DNA of 64,000 nt, from positions 401,078 to 465,077 of the forward strand of contig BJOX01000256.1 in the NCBI GenBank assembly GCA_009731375.1, given 5' to 3'. The notes below the pieces were generated by a model. It searched no databases and had not been told where the DNA came from. It saw only the letters and a list, made by a program, of their open reading frames with translations. Position numbers and translations under genes: made by a program. Shown here piece after piece: positions 26,759 through 44,080 of this stretch. How positions within the stretch are numbered: position 1 is the first letter of the stretch; each line of letters opens with the position of its first letter. The stretch is from Paulinella micropora. Lineage: Eukaryota; Cercozoa; Imbricatea; Euglyphida.

Positions 26759-27150
26759 CATACATACATAACATACATACATACATACATGCATACATAC
26801 ATACATACATACATACATACATACATACACACATACACACATACATACATACATACATACATTACATACATTACATACATACATACATACACATATGCAT
26901 ACATACATACATACATACATACATGCATACATACATAACATACATACATACATACACATACATACACACATCCATACATGCATACATACATACATACATA
27001 CATACATACATGCATACATACATGCATACATACATACATACATACATACATACATACATACATACATACATAACATACAAACATACATAACATACATACA
27101 TACATACATAACATACATAACATACATACATTATACTTACATAACATACA
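23246..27150 (+). repeat. CATA intron with about 20 copies of the AT-hook exon end
   Basis: CATA and AACATACAT repeats carry the exon end CAGTACAGACG/GTACATTACC about twenty more times, at intervals of roughly 85-375 bases from 23,320 to 26,712. The first five or so (to about 23,790) retain AAAAAACTCGGCCGTCC (KKLGRP). Copies near 23,463, 23,565, 23,668 and 23,790 read GACGATAC, losing the donor GT. Two copies near 25,316-25,340 and 25,420-25,450 are inverted, inside a TATG block (25,180-25,495). Confidence 0.85.
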
Positions 27151-28017
27151 TACACGATCCAGACCATTCAAGTGGTCGTAAATGACATACATACATACAT
27201 ACATACATACATACATACATACATACACGATCCAGACCGTTCAAGTGGTCGTAAATGACATGCATACATACAATACATACATACATACATACATACATAC
27301 ATACATACATACATACATAACATACATACACAGGATCCAGACCGTTCAAGTGGTCGTAAATGACATACAATACATACATACATACATGCATACATACATA
27401 CATACATACATACATACATACATACACTACATACATACATAACATACATACACAGGATCCAGACTGTTCAAGTGTAAGTACTGTGGACGCAAATGACACA
27501 CATACATAGATACATACATACATGCATACATACATACATACATAAATACATAACATACATAACATGCATACATAGATACATACATAACATACATAACATA
27601 CAAACATATATACATGCATAACATACATACACGATCCAGACCGTTCAAGTGGTCGTAAATGACATACATACATACATACATACATACACTAATACACTAC
27701 ATACATACTTAACGTACATACACAGGATCCAGGCTGTTCAAGTGTAAGTACTGTGGACGCAAATGACATACATACATACATACATACATACATACACATA
27801 CATACATAGATACATACATAGATACATACATACATACATACATACATACATACATACATACATGCATACATAACATACATAACATACATACATATATACA
27901 TACACTACATACATACACGATCCAGACCGTTCAAGTGGTCGTAAATGACATACATACATACAATACATACAATACATACATACATACACTACATACATAC
28001 TTAGCGTACATACACAG
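27150..28017 (+). repeat. CATA intron end with seven copies of the next exon's start
   Basis: The start of the C2H2 exon at 28,018 (CACAGGATCCAG, then GCTGTTCAAGTG) recurs at about 27,153, 27,226, 27,331, 27,452, 27,629, 27,722 and 27,916. The copies at 27,452 and 27,722 keep TAAGTACTGTGGACGCAAATG. The others have the internal TAAGTACTG deleted and read GTGGTCGTAAATGAC. Confidence 0.85.
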
Positions 28018-28138
28018 GATCCAGGCTGTTCAAGTGTAAGTACTGTGGACGCAAATGCACGCAACGCTGTGAAATTCGTATTCACATGCGGACTCACACG
28101 GGTGAAAAGCCTTTCAAGTGTAACTACTGCGACTACAG
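28018..28138 (+). CDS. Gene 1 exon: C2H2 zinc finger 1 and start of finger 2
   Basis: After TACACAG, phase 1 in (Gly shared with the AT-hook exon), it reads [39 protein letters not shown]. This is a classical finger, C-x2-C-x12-H-x3-H, with a TGEKP linker, then the Cys pair of the next finger. It leaves in phase 2 at CAG/GTGTGC, the same position (Y/R after the second Cys pair) used by later fingers in this gene. DNA binding is expected. Confidence 0.85.
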
Positions 28139-28158
28139 GTGTGCATTGCTCTGTGTTG

Positions 28159-28215
<57 letters not shown>

Positions 28216-28221
28216 AGCCTT

Positions 28222-28282
<61 letters not shown>

Positions 28283-28513
28283 NNNNNNNNNNNNNNNNNN
28301 NNNNNNNNNNNNNNNNNNNNNNNNNNNNNNNNNNNNNNNNNNNNNNNNNNNNNNNNNNNNNNNNNNNNNNNNNNNNNNNNNNNNNNNNNNNNNNNNNNNN
28401 NNNNNNNNNNNNNNNNNNNNNNNNNNNNNNNNNNNNNNNNNNNNNNNNNNNNNNNNNNNNNNNNNNNNNNNNNNNNNNNNNNNNNNNNNNNNNNNNNNNN
28501 NNNNNNNNNNNNN
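28139..28513 (+). repeat. CT and poly-T run with assembly gap
   Basis: CT repeats, then 40 or more T, then N at 28,283-28,513. The helix of finger 2 starts in or beyond the gap, so the acceptor of the next exon is not visible. Confidence 0.9.
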
Positions 28514-28636
28514 CAGAGCGGCAATCTCAAATCTCATATGAGGACGCACACAGGAGAAAAGCCCTACACATGTGACATCTGCGGCTTCAAGTGCGCACGC
28601 AGCTACAGCCTCAAGAGCCACATGCGAACACACACG
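28514..28636 (+). CDS. Gene 1 exon: finger 2 helix and complete finger 3
   Basis: The visible part reads [41 protein letters not shown] and ends in phase 0 at ACG/GTAAAC. With the preceding exon this completes finger 2; finger 3 is intact (C-x2-C-x12-H-x3-H). The next exon begins GEKP, so the linker is divided exactly at T/GEKP. The 5' end lies in the gap. Confidence 0.85.
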
Positions 28637-31450
<2,814 letters not shown>

Positions 31451-31500
31451 GGAGAGAAACCCTTCGTGTGTCCGACGTGTGCTTATCGGTGCGCCCAAAG
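31451..31500 (+). CDS. Gene 1 exon: finger 4, Cys half
   Basis: After CTTAAG, phase 0, it reads [16 protein letters not shown] and leaves in phase 2 at AAAG/GTGTGC. It is the full-length member of the family whose truncated copies fill the intron before it. Confidence 0.85.
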
Positions 31501-31551
31501 GTGTGCATGTATGTATGTATGTATGTATGTATGTATGTATGTATGTATGTA

Positions 31552-31584
<33 letters not shown>

Positions 31585-31916
31585 ACGTACGTACGTACGT
31601 TCGTACATACGTACGTACGTACATACATGTATGTATGTATGTATGTATGTATGTATGTATGTATGGTTTGTTATTTTGTGTCATGTAATGTAATGTAGTG
31701 TAATAAATGTAATGTAAATGTAAATGTAAATGTAAGTGTAAGTGTAAGTGTAAGTGTACGTGTACGTGTACGTGTACGTGTAAGTGTAAATGTAATTGCA
31801 AAGTAATGTTAAAGTAATGTTAAAATGTTAAAATAATGTGTTAATGTAATGTTAATGTAATGTACTATAATGTACTATAATGTAATTTGATGTCATGTCA
31901 TGTATCAGTGTATGAG

Positions 31917-32010
<94 letters not shown>

Positions 32011-32033
32011 TGTATGTTTGTATGTATATCTAG
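31501..32033 (+). repeat. TATG, ACGT, GTAAAT and GATA repeats
   Basis: TATG (31,510-31,560), ACGT-rich (31,580-31,625), TGTAAA/TGTAAG hexamers (31,700-31,800), TAATG variants and GATA (31,915-32,010). No exon copies are seen. Confidence 0.85.
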
Positions 32034-32077
32034 TTGCAACTTGAAGGCGCACATGAAGACACATAGTATTTCGTCGG
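32034..32077 (+). CDS. Gene 1 exon: finger 4, His half
   Basis: After TATCTAG, phase 2 in, it reads CNLKAHMKTHSISS, completing C-x2-C-x12-H-x3-H with the previous exon. It leaves in phase 1 at CGG/GTATAT. A nearer GT (ATA/GTATTT) would also leave phase 1; the choice affects only four linker residues. Confidence 0.75.
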
Positions 32078-32087
32078 GTATATATGT

Positions 32088-32128
<41 letters not shown>

Positions 32129-32312
32129 TACCATACATACCATACATACATACATACATGCATGCATACATACATACATACCATACATACCATACATACA
32201 TACATACCATACATACCATACAACATACATACATACATACATAAATACATGCATACATATACATACACACACAAATACATACATACATACATACATACAT
32301 ACAAACATACAG
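32078..32312 (+). repeat. TA and CATA repeats
   Basis: TA repeats at 32,096-32,124, then CATACCATA and CATA to the acceptor. No further signal seen. Confidence 0.85.
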
Positions 32313-32383
32313 GAGCGTTGGTTGAGTTGACCTATACTTGCCTTCTCTGTGGTAGTATGTTCGCACACAAAAATCAACTCAAG
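32313..32383 (+). CDS. Gene 1 exon: finger 5, Cys half
   Basis: Phase 1 in (Gly across the junction), reads ALVELTYTCLLCGSMFAHKN, QLK, and leaves in phase 0 at AAG/GTCATC. With the exon at 33,564 it forms TCLLCGSMFAHKNQLK plus EHSKLH, a textbook C2H2 finger including the central Phe and Leu. It lacks the TGEKP linker. Confidence 0.85.
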
Positions 32384-32908
32384 GTCATCATCATCATAAT
32401 CATCATAATCATCATGATGGATCAAAAATTTGTAATAGTCGTAATAATTCTTCTTGTTTCAGTGCTTTTGCCTACTTCTACCTAGCCGGATTCCTCCTTT
32501 TGTGTCACTTTCCGGGAAAAGGCAGGAAAAAGGGGTTGGTGCGCTCGCTGTTCTGGCTGAATTAGGTAGGTAGGTAAGCAGCCCTGGGGAAGGTAGGTAG
32601 GTAGGTAGGTAGGTAGGTAGATGGGTTGGTAAGTAGGCCTGGGGAAGGTAGGTAGATAGGTAGGTAGGTAGGTAGGTAGATGGGTTGGTAAGCAGCCCTG
32701 GGGAAGGTAGGTAGGTAGGTAGGTAGGTAGGTAGGTAGATGGGTTGGTAAGTAGGCCTGGGGAAGGTAGGTAGGTAGGTAGGTAGGTAGGTAGGTAAGTA
32801 GCCCTGGGAAGGTAGGTAGGTAGCTAGGTAGGTAGGTAGGTAGGTAGGTAGGTAGGTAGCTAGGTTGGTAGATGGGTTGGTAGGTAGGTAGGTAGGTAGA
32901 ACGAGAGA

Positions 32909-32971
<63 letters not shown>

Positions 32972-33452
32972 GGTGCTCACAATCTTGGTGAGCATACTAA
33001 TAATAATACATTCATACATACATTTATACATACCTTACTTTCCAGCGATGTCTGCGGCTGAAACTGCGCACGGCAAAGCGCATCATTGTCTTCTTCTTCT
33101 TCTTCTTCTTTTTCTTCTTCTTCTTCTTCTTCTTCTTCTTCTTCTTCTTCTTCTTCTTCTTCTTCTTTGTCGTCGTCTTCTTCTTCTTCTTCTTCTTCTT
33201 CTTCTTCTTCGTCGTCGTCTTCTTCTTCTTCTTCTACTTCTTCTTCTTCTTCTTTTTCATGGACTTAGCGAATTTGGATCACCTCGCGACCCCCTCACTA
33301 GCTTTTCAAGTTATTCTTTCTTCTTTTGTATATAGTCTCATGTTCCTATCTTTGTATTTTTCAAGGATGGTCACATGGTGGTCACAATCTTGGAGACCAT
33401 ACTAATAATGATAATGATGATAATAATAATGATGATAATGATGATGATAAAG

Positions 33453-33535
<83 letters not shown>

Positions 33536-33563
33536 ATAATGTTGTTTCTGGTCGTGACAAAAG
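32384..33563 (+). repeat. Long intron: ATC, TAGG, GA, TTC and AAT tracts with unique islands
   Basis: ATC triplets (32,385-32,420), then a TAGG array (32,560-32,900) containing four copies of a short segment TAAGCAGCCCTGGGGAAGG. GA dinucleotides (32,903-32,968), TTC (33,090-33,255) and AAT/GAT (33,405-33,535) follow. Unique islands at 32,420-32,560 and 33,256-33,400 show no coding signal. A phrase ATGGTGGTCACAATCTTGG at 33,373 resembles ATGGTGCTCACAATCTTGG at 32,969. Confidence 0.8.
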
Positions 33564-33628
33564 GAACATAGTAAGCTACACGCTCAGCAGGAGCTACCCC
33601 CGTTCAAATGCACCAGATGCCCAGAAGG
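33564..33628 (+). CDS. Gene 1 exon: finger 5 His half and start of finger 6
   Basis: Phase 0 in after CAAAAG. It reads [20 protein letters not shown] then Glu, and leaves in phase 2 at AGG/GTATGT. Three related pieces follow: 33,721-33,752 and 34,213-34,244 (PPFQCPRCP variants) and 34,064-34,126, a near-identical repeat of the whole exon. It is unclear which copy is spliced; all keep the GTAT donor. Confidence 0.75.
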
Positions 33629-34708
<1,080 letters not shown>

Positions 34709-34837
34709 TGAGTGTACGTGTGGACATGTGGGAAACACGACGAGTCCGATGATTACGCAGACAAGTGTAGTCAAGGAAACAACATTCAAGTGTAATGAGT
34801 GCGGCTACACGTGTGCGCAAAGCAGCGATTACAACAG
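34709..34837 (+). CDS. Gene 1 exon: linker and finger 7 Cys half
   Basis: After TATCTAG, phase 2 in, it reads [42 protein letters not shown] and leaves in phase 2 at [26 protein letters not shown] is the first half of a C2H2 finger cut at the gene's usual position. The expected next exon (His pair plus linker) is not found downstream; the piece at 39,250 starts too late. Confidence 0.75.
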
Positions 34838-34849
34838 GTCTATCAGAGA

Positions 34850-35040
<191 letters not shown>

Positions 35041-35152
35041 GATGTCGCAAAGGAATGTAGTCCTTGCAAAGGAACGCAGTTTCACATCAAACAATAATTT
35101 GTGTACTGTGCATGTGTCCGGGATGGGAATCACGGGTAGACTGTGTTCTGGA
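35041..35152 (-). repeat. Dispersed repeat family A, copy 2 (inverted)
   Basis: Reverse complement of 6566-6679, from GATGTCGCAAAGG to GGGTAGACTGTGTTCTGG. Its 3' end again abuts the microsatellite, here read as GATA. Confidence 0.85.
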
Positions 35153-35370
35153 AAAAGAAGAGGAGGAAGGACGTTGAAGAAAAAGGCAATCTAGGAATGG
35201 AGAGTGGGAGGATAAGGAAGAAGAGAAAGAAAAGGAAGCCGTTAGTCCAAGTGTTTTGAGCACCGTAAGCTTGCGCAAGCTACAATGATGACATTGTGTA
35301 AAGGCCTAAACCCCCGAAGGGACCTAGCCCGGGCTATGCAACACTGGACGGCTATGACGGAATGCAGGAT
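35153..35370 (-). mobile_element. Second, heavily truncated retrotransposon 3' tail
   Basis: Positions 35,236-35,370 duplicate 35,743-35,876 almost exactly. On the minus strand the segment starts CTGCATTCCGTCATAG, the stop-codon region of the element below, and runs through its 3' untranslated sequence, including the palindrome AGCTTGCGCAAGCT. A purine-rich strip beside it (35,178-35,240) is also shared with 35,669-35,745. It is best read as a separate 5'-truncated insertion or a local duplication. Confidence 0.65.
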
Positions 35371-35660
35371 GAGAGATAAGGGGAGGATGAGAGGGAGGGC
35401 GGATTGGAGTTCTTCTTCAATGTCTTTCCATACGCTTGGTGTTGATGGCAAAATCAGGTGCTTTCTTCTTTCGATTGGTTCTTTCGGGGCACTTCTTGGA
35501 CGAAATGAGAGTATGTCTCGGCGTCAACACTGTGGGTGGAATCCGGGTTGACAATGCCGGGTTGTGACTTATAGTCCGGATGGACGTGCACTTTTGGACT
35601 CTTCTTTTCGAGGAGGCTCGAAGGATCTTCGTAAGGGGGGACATGAGCAAAATCTTCTCC
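35371..35660. other. Unique spacer between the two retrotransposon tails
   Basis: Contains open frames on both strands with ordinary composition, for example KSSERTNRK-like basic stretches on minus and EEARRIFVRGDMSK on plus (35,580-35,765). Neither is recognised. It may belong to another part of the same element. Confidence 0.4.
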
Positions 35661-35856
35661 AAGGGGTTTGAAGAAAAAGGCAAAATGGAGAGTGAGGTCT
35701 TGAGGATGACAAGGAAGAAGAGAAAGAAAAGGAAGCCGTTCAAGCCGTTAGTCCAAGTGTTTTGAGCACCGTAAGCTTGCGCAAGCTACAATGATGACAT
35801 TGTATGAGGCCTAAACCCCCGAAGGGACCTAGCCCGGGCTATGCAACACTGGACGG

Positions 35857-36888
35857 CTATGACGGAATGCAGTCACCGATACGGACTAGAGGAAGATTAG
35901 TCCAATTTTTGACTGCACAGGAGCGATAGATCGCAAAAGAGCAACGAGCTACGCAGGACGATAGCTTGAAGGAAAGGGATTTGGATTGGGGATGTGAAAA
36001 ACCCAAGGCGCGGAAACATCGATGAACAGAGAACGATACCATGCCGCGAGCCCCGCATTCGATTGGTCGAAGGTGGCAGGTCCATCCGTTGTCCTCGATT
36101 TGGGATTTGAGCACATTATATCGGTTAATCTTGTAGTGCATCAAGGATGTTTTCCTCGACCGGGCACGTGAGCTCGATCAGTATACATATCTTGGTAGAC
36201 AATGACCAGACAACAATATCGGGGCGGAGGTCAGTGACACAGATGTGGACAGGAAAGGCTTGCTCAGAACCGGTGTATTGGGTTTGGAGCTGCCAATCGT
36301 TTGCGGTGTCAAGCAGGCATGGACGATGAAATGACTGCCCTTTAGACTTCTGCTCGCCCTCTTTCACAAACATAGACTTTGATTCATTTTCGTCTATACG
36401 GGAGCGTTTGTTATGGCTCTCGATGTGTTTTTGAAGGGGAGCTTCAATAGTGCAGAGCACAGAGTCGTGACGCCAGGTATAACGGCCTTGTTTGAGGGCA
36501 ACATGGCAACCGGAGAGGATGTGACATAAATGTGCTTGACCAGAACAGAGAGCACACTTGTTGTTGGGAATGATTCCCCACAGACGTCTAAGGTCGGGGT
36601 AATAACCGAGTTTGTGCTTGCATTGATGACCCAAGAGATTAAGCGGGGATTACGGGTTCCGATGAGGCGAGCCCAGGAGAGGTCAAAGGGGCATGCGTCT
36701 TCAAAACGAAGAAAGCACCCTTGCATGGCTTTGTCCATGTCATGCACTGTGGTTGCCTCAAGTATTGTCTCAGCAGCTAATTCTAAAATCCTGTCTTTGC
36801 GGTCTGTGATGGAATGTTCTTTTGGGTAGCGACCATGGCCAAGTCCGAGATGATCGGATTGGCCTCGATGTTTGAATTCAAAATCAAC
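35857..36888 (-). pseudogene. Retrotransposon ORF, 3' part (CCHC finger and endonuclease), frameshifted
   Basis: Three minus-strand frames are needed. Frame one, from 36,888 to about 36,630, has KHRGQSDHLGLGHGRY and AAETILEATTVHDMDKAMQG. Frame two, about 36,634 to 36,125, has the CCHC finger and PD-x12-E-L-T endonuclease core. Frame three, 36,144 to 35,857, has KINRYNVLKSQIEDNGW to the stop. The order matches RLE-type non-LTR elements, in which the finger and nuclease cleave the target and position the RNA. Confidence 0.8.
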
Positions 36889-36909
36889 NNNNNNNNNNNN
36901 NNNNNNNNN

Positions 36910-37320
36910 ACTTCATCGCTGACAAGCCTTTCAAAGACCTCGGATGGATTGTCTACCATGACCTCAGCGAAAACGAACAACGAGCAGAAATCCAAAAGAA
37001 GTTCATTCTTTCTTTGCAAGCCATCGATAGCTGCTCGATCAATGGCTTTATGAAACTTTGGCTCTACCAGCACTATGCTGTCCAGTCACTTGCCTGGCCA
37101 TTTCTCATTTATGACCTCTGCTTATCTTTCGCCAAAACCCTTGAGAAAATTGCGACCCGCTTCCTCAAAAAATCTACAAAAGAGCTCTTGTCTCCTGCCT
37201 TTACCGCCCACGCTCGAAATTCGGTCTACAGCTCCAGTCCATCGTGTCTTTTTACCAGCGACTTCAAATCAACCGTGCTCACATGCTGAGGTACTGCCCA
37301 GATAAACACCTCTCGTCCAC
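36910..37320 (+). pseudogene. Inverted piece of the retrotransposon reverse transcriptase thumb
   Basis: On the plus strand this reads FIADKPFKDLGWIVYHDLSE, EIQKKFILSLQAID, FMKLWLYQHYAVQSLAWPF, then after a shift LQSIVSFYQRLQINRAHMLR. This is the thumb and post-thumb region that should follow the minus-strand piece ending near 37,321. Its first 36 bases are the reverse complement of 37,321-37,356 and it is bounded on the left by N at 36,889-36,909. Confidence 0.8.
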
Positions 37321-39249
<1,929 letters not shown>

Positions 39250-39310
39250 GCCTTTCGTGTGTAACAAATGCGTCTACACGTGTGAGACTGCAGCAAGTAA
39301 CGTTGTCTGA
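39250..39310 (+). pseudogene. Remnant of a gene 1 zinc-finger exon
   Basis: After GATAG the frame reads [19 protein letters not shown] and then stops at TGA (39,308-39,310). It is the Cys half of a finger cut on the left by GATA repeats, before the linker, and on the right by TGTC repeats. The expected AG/GT donor is AG/AT. The following exon at 40,021 needs phase 2, which this piece cannot supply without passing the stop. Confidence 0.55.
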
Positions 39311-39317
39311 GACAGAT

Positions 39318-39359
<42 letters not shown>

Positions 39360-39810
39360 CTGTCTGTCTGTCTGTCTGTCTATCTGTCTTTCTGTCTCTG
39401 TCTGTCTGTCTGTCTGTCTGTCTCTGTCTCTGTCTCTGTCTCTGTCTGTCTCTGTCTCTGTCTATCTGTCTTTCTGTCTATCTGTCTTTCTGTCTCTGTC
39501 TGTCTGTTGTCTGTCTGTCTATCTGTCTGTCCATCTGTCTGTGTATCTCTGTGTCTCTGTCTCTCTGTCTCTGTCTGCCTGTCTGTCTGTCTGTCTGTCC
39601 GTCTGTCTCTGTCTGTCTCTGTCTGTCTGTCTATCTGTCTGCTGTCTGTCTGTCTGTCTCTGTCTGTCTGTCTATCTGTCTGCTGTCTGTCTGTCTGTCT
39701 GTCTGTCTCTGTCTCTGTCTGTCTCTGTCTCTGTCTGTCTATCTGTCTGTCTATCTGTCTATCGTCTATCTTTCTGTCTGTCTGTCTATTTGTGTCTATC
39801 TATCTGTCTG

Positions 39811-39845
<35 letters not shown>

Positions 39846-39970
39846 GTCTATCTATCTGTCTGTCTGTCTGTCTGTCTGTCTGTTTCTGTCGGTCTGTCTG
39901 TCTTACTATCTATCTATCTGTCCATCTATCTGTCCATCTATCCATATATCCATCTATATATCTATCTATA

Positions 39971-40018
<48 letters not shown>

Positions 40019-40020
40019 AG
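39311..40020 (+). repeat. TGTC / TCTG and TATC tract
   Basis: TGTC tetramers interrupted by TCTCTG, then TATC, ending in the acceptor TATCTTTCAG. Confidence 0.9.
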
Positions 40021-40071
40021 ACACATGAGGACACACTCGGGCGATCTTCGATTCAAGTGTTCGTTCTGCAG
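40021..40071 (+). CDS. Gene 1 exon: His half and Cys half of adjoining fingers
   Basis: Phase 2 in after [23 protein letters not shown], leaving in phase 2 at GCAG/GTATGC. It supplies the H-x3-H of one finger, a linker SGDLR (not TGEKP), and the first Cys pair of the next. The codon split across the exon end becomes Ser with the next exon. Confidence 0.8.
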
Positions 40072-40321
40072 GTATGCGTGTATGTATGTATGTGTGTATG
40101 TATGTATGTATGCATGCATGTATGTATGTATGTATGTATGTATGTATGTATGTATGTATGTATGTATGTATGTATGTATGTATGCTTGTATGTTGTATGT
40201 ATGTATGTATGTATGTATGTATGTATGTTTGTATGCTTGTATGTTTGTATGTATGTGTATGTATGTATATGTATGTATATGTATGTATATGTATTTATGT
40301 ATGTGTATGTATGTATGTATG

Positions 40322-40353
<32 letters not shown>

Positions 40354-40717
40354 TGTATGTATGTTATGTATGTTATGTATGTTATGTATGTTATGTATCT
40401 ATGTCTCTATGTCTCTATGTATTGTATGTAATGTATGTATTGTATGTATTGTATGTATTGTATGTATTGTATGTATTGTATGCATTGTATGTCTTGTATG
40501 TCTTGTATGTCGTGTATGTCGTGTATGTCTTGTATGTATTGTATGCATGTATGTACGTATGTACGTATGTATGTACGTATGTATGTATGTATGTATGTAT
40601 GTATATGTAAATATATACATATATATATAGAGAGAGAGAGAGAGTATATATATATATATATAGTATATATATATATACATATACATACATACATATATAT
40701 ATGTACATATATATATA

Positions 40718-40750
<33 letters not shown>

Positions 40751-40771
40751 GTATATGTATATGCATATGTG

Positions 40772-40819
<48 letters not shown>

Positions 40820-40887
40820 AATGTATTATGTATATGTATTATGTATATGTATATATATACATATATATATATATGTATATGTATATG

Positions 40888-40933
<46 letters not shown>

Positions 40934-40962
40934 CATATGCATGCATATGTATATGTATATGA

Positions 40963-41038
<76 letters not shown>

Positions 41039-41052
41039 ACATGTACATGTAC

Positions 41053-41122
<70 letters not shown>

Positions 41123-41125
41123 TTT

Positions 41126-41186
<61 letters not shown>

Positions 41187-41212
41187 ACATGTACATATAC
41201 ATGTATATGTAC

Positions 41213-41282
<70 letters not shown>

Positions 41283-41295
41283 TTTTGTATATGTC

Positions 41296-41357
<62 letters not shown>

Positions 41358-41379
41358 CGTATATGTATACGTATATGTA

Positions 41380-41415
<36 letters not shown>

Positions 41416-41818
41416 TGTATGTATACATGTATGTATGTATGTATGTATGCATATTATATGTATATATGTATATATGTATATATGTATATATGTATATATT
41501 TAAATATGTATATATGTGTATAGTATATATGTATATTTGTATATATGTGTATTTGTATATATGTATATATGTATACATGTATATATGTATATATGTTTGT
41601 TGCATGTAATGTTCTGTAATGTATGTAATGTTATGTAATGTATGTAATGTTTATATGTATATAATATAATGTATGTTATGTCATGTCATGTCATGTCATG
41701 TCATGTCATGTACACGTACGTACCGTACCGTACGTATGTATGTATGTATGTATGTATGTATGTATGTATGTATGTATGTATGTATGTATGTATGTATGTA
41801 TGTATGTATGTATGTATG

Positions 41819-41880
<62 letters not shown>

Positions 41881-41907
41881 TGTATGTATGTATGTATGTA
41901 TGTATAG
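40072..41907 (+). repeat. TATG, TATATG and related repeats
   Basis: TATG (40,080-40,380), TTGTATG (40,435-40,550), TA/GA island (40,615-40,680), TATATG hexamers (40,720-41,380), TATG, TATATG and TAATG/TCATG pentamers (41,600-41,710), TATG to the acceptor. Internal ACATGT palindromes lie at 41,038-41,056 and 41,185-41,215. Confidence 0.9.
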
Positions 41908-41940
41908 TTACAAGTGTGCGCAGAGCAACAACCTCAAGAG
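41908..41940 (+). CDS. Gene 1 exon: finger helix segment
   Basis: A 33-base exon after TGTATAG. Phase 2 in gives YKCAQSNNLK, phase 2 out at AGAG/GTCTAT. Joined with its neighbours the finger reads FKCSFCSYKCAQSNNLKRHM, then RTH, a complete C2H2 unit built from three exons. Confidence 0.8.
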
Positions 41941-41941
41941 G

Positions 41942-41980
<39 letters not shown>

Positions 41981-42035
41981 GTCCTATCTATCTATCTATC
42001 TATCTATCTGTCTACATACCTACCGACCTACCGAC

Positions 42036-42070
<35 letters not shown>

Positions 42071-42162
42071 AATATCTATCTCTCTCTCTATCTATCTATC
42101 TATATCTGTCTAACCTACCTACCCACCTACCTACCTACCTACCTACCTGCCTACCTGCCTAC

Positions 42163-42205
<43 letters not shown>

Positions 42206-42277
42206 CTCTATCTGTCTATCTATCTATATCTATCTATCTATCTATCTACCTACCTACCTACCTACCTACCTACCTAC

Positions 42278-42326
<49 letters not shown>

Positions 42327-42328
42327 AG
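41941..42328 (+). repeat. TATC/TACC intron
   Basis: TATC and TACC repeats from donor to acceptor; no other signal. Confidence 0.9.
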
Positions 42329-42385
42329 GCATATGAGGACGCACACCGGCGAGAAGCCGTACAAGTGCTCAATATGCAGCTATAG
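42329..42385 (+). CDS. Gene 1 exon: His half, TGEKP linker and next Cys half
   Basis: After TATCAG, phase 2 in: [18 protein letters not shown], phase 2 out at ATAG/GTATGT. The motif order and break position are the same as in the exons at 28,018 and 40,021. Confidence 0.85.
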   Translation, partial: AYEDAHRREAVQVLNMQL

Positions 42386-42430
42386 GTATGTTCTAGTTAT
42401 TTTTGCACATGTACCCACGCAGAGAGAGGG

Positions 42431-42521
<91 letters not shown>

Positions 42522-42754
42522 GATAGATAGATAAGATAGATCGATAAGATAGATCGATAAGATAGATCGATAAGATAGATCGATAAGATAGATAGATACG
42601 ATAGATAGATAGATAACTTAGATAGATAAGATAGATAGATAAGATAGATAGATAAGATAGATAGACAAGATAGGTAGATAAGATAGGTAGATAGATTAGA
42701 TAGATAGATAGATAGATAGGATAGGATAGGATAGGATAGGATAGGATAGGATAG

Positions 42755-42846
<92 letters not shown>

Positions 42847-42892
42847 CCATCATAATTTTACAATTGTGGATATATATATGTATATATATATG

Positions 42893-42934
<42 letters not shown>

Positions 42935-43006
42935 TGTGCCGACGGTAGTGCGCTCAAAAAGCATCTCAGGATCTATATATATATATATATATATAGCATC
43001 TCAGGA

Positions 43007-43065
<59 letters not shown>

Positions 43066-43254
43066 TTATATTTATATTTATATATATGTATATTATATAT
43101 ATATATATGTATATACATATATATATATGTATGTATGTATGTGTATATATATGTATGGATGTATGTATATAATTTTATAGATGTGCCGACGGTAGTGCTG
43201 TCAAAAAGCATGCCAGGACCTATATATATATATATGTATATAAATATATATATG

Positions 43255-43285
<31 letters not shown>

Positions 43286-43349
43286 ATATATGTATGGATA
43301 TATATATATAATGTTATAGATATGCCGACGGTAGTGCGCTCAAAAAGCA

Positions 43350-43393
<44 letters not shown>

Positions 43394-43502
43394 TACATAT
43401 ATATGTGTGTGTGTGTATGTATGTATGTATGTATGTATGTGTGGATGTATATATAATTTTATAGTTGTGCCGACGGTAGTGCTCTCAAAAAGCATGCCAG
43501 GA

Positions 43503-43569
<67 letters not shown>

Positions 43570-43634
43570 GTATGTATGTATGTATATAATTTTTAGATGC
43601 GCCGACGGTAGTGTGCTCAAAAAGCATGCCAGGA

Positions 43635-43716
<82 letters not shown>

Positions 43717-43782
43717 TGTATGTATGTATGTATGTATTCACATATATATGTATGTATGTATGTATTTATATATATATGTATG

Positions 43783-43829
<47 letters not shown>

Positions 43830-44014
43830 ATAGATGTGCCGACGGTAGTGCGCTCAAAAAAGCATCTCAGGATCTATATTATATATATATACATATATGT
43901 ATATATATACATATACATATACATATACATATATATATATATATATTATATATATATATATATATGTAATATATATACATATACATGTATGTATGTACGT
44001 ATATAATTTTGTAG
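42386..44014 (+). repeat. GATA then TA intron with six copies of the next exon's start
   Basis: GA/GATA/GGATA/GATCGATAA repeats (42,420-42,846), then TA and TATG. The start of the next exon (TAGATGTGCCGACGGTAGTG, CGCTCAAAAAGCAT) recurs at 42,933, 43,180, 43,321, 43,467, 43,598 and 43,835, every 120-250 bases, each with its TAG acceptor and each running into TA repeats after CTCAGGATC or CCAGGATC. Confidence 0.85.
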
Positions 44015-44080
44015 ATGCGCCGACGGTAGTGCGCTCAAAAAGCATACCAAGATACACGACGGAGAAAAACCTTATAAGTG
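44015..44080 (+). CDS. Gene 1 exon: finger helix, linker and first Cys of next finger
   Basis: The only full copy of the [10 protein letters not shown] series. Phase 2 in: [21 protein letters not shown], and TG of a Cys codon, phase 2 out at AAGTG/GTAAAT. The linker is DGEKP. If the donor were not used, TGG TAA would end the protein; correct splicing gives Cys with the next exon. Confidence 0.8.

Noticed and set aside
36783-37073. Minus-strand frame opposite the inverted retrotransposon piece
   Set aside because: It is antisense to the recognisable reverse transcriptase thumb and crosses the run of N.
40600-43830. Tyr/Ile/Met/Val proteins from TATATG and TA repeats
   Set aside because: Repeat artefacts open on both strands; the real exons here are short and flanked by AG and GT.
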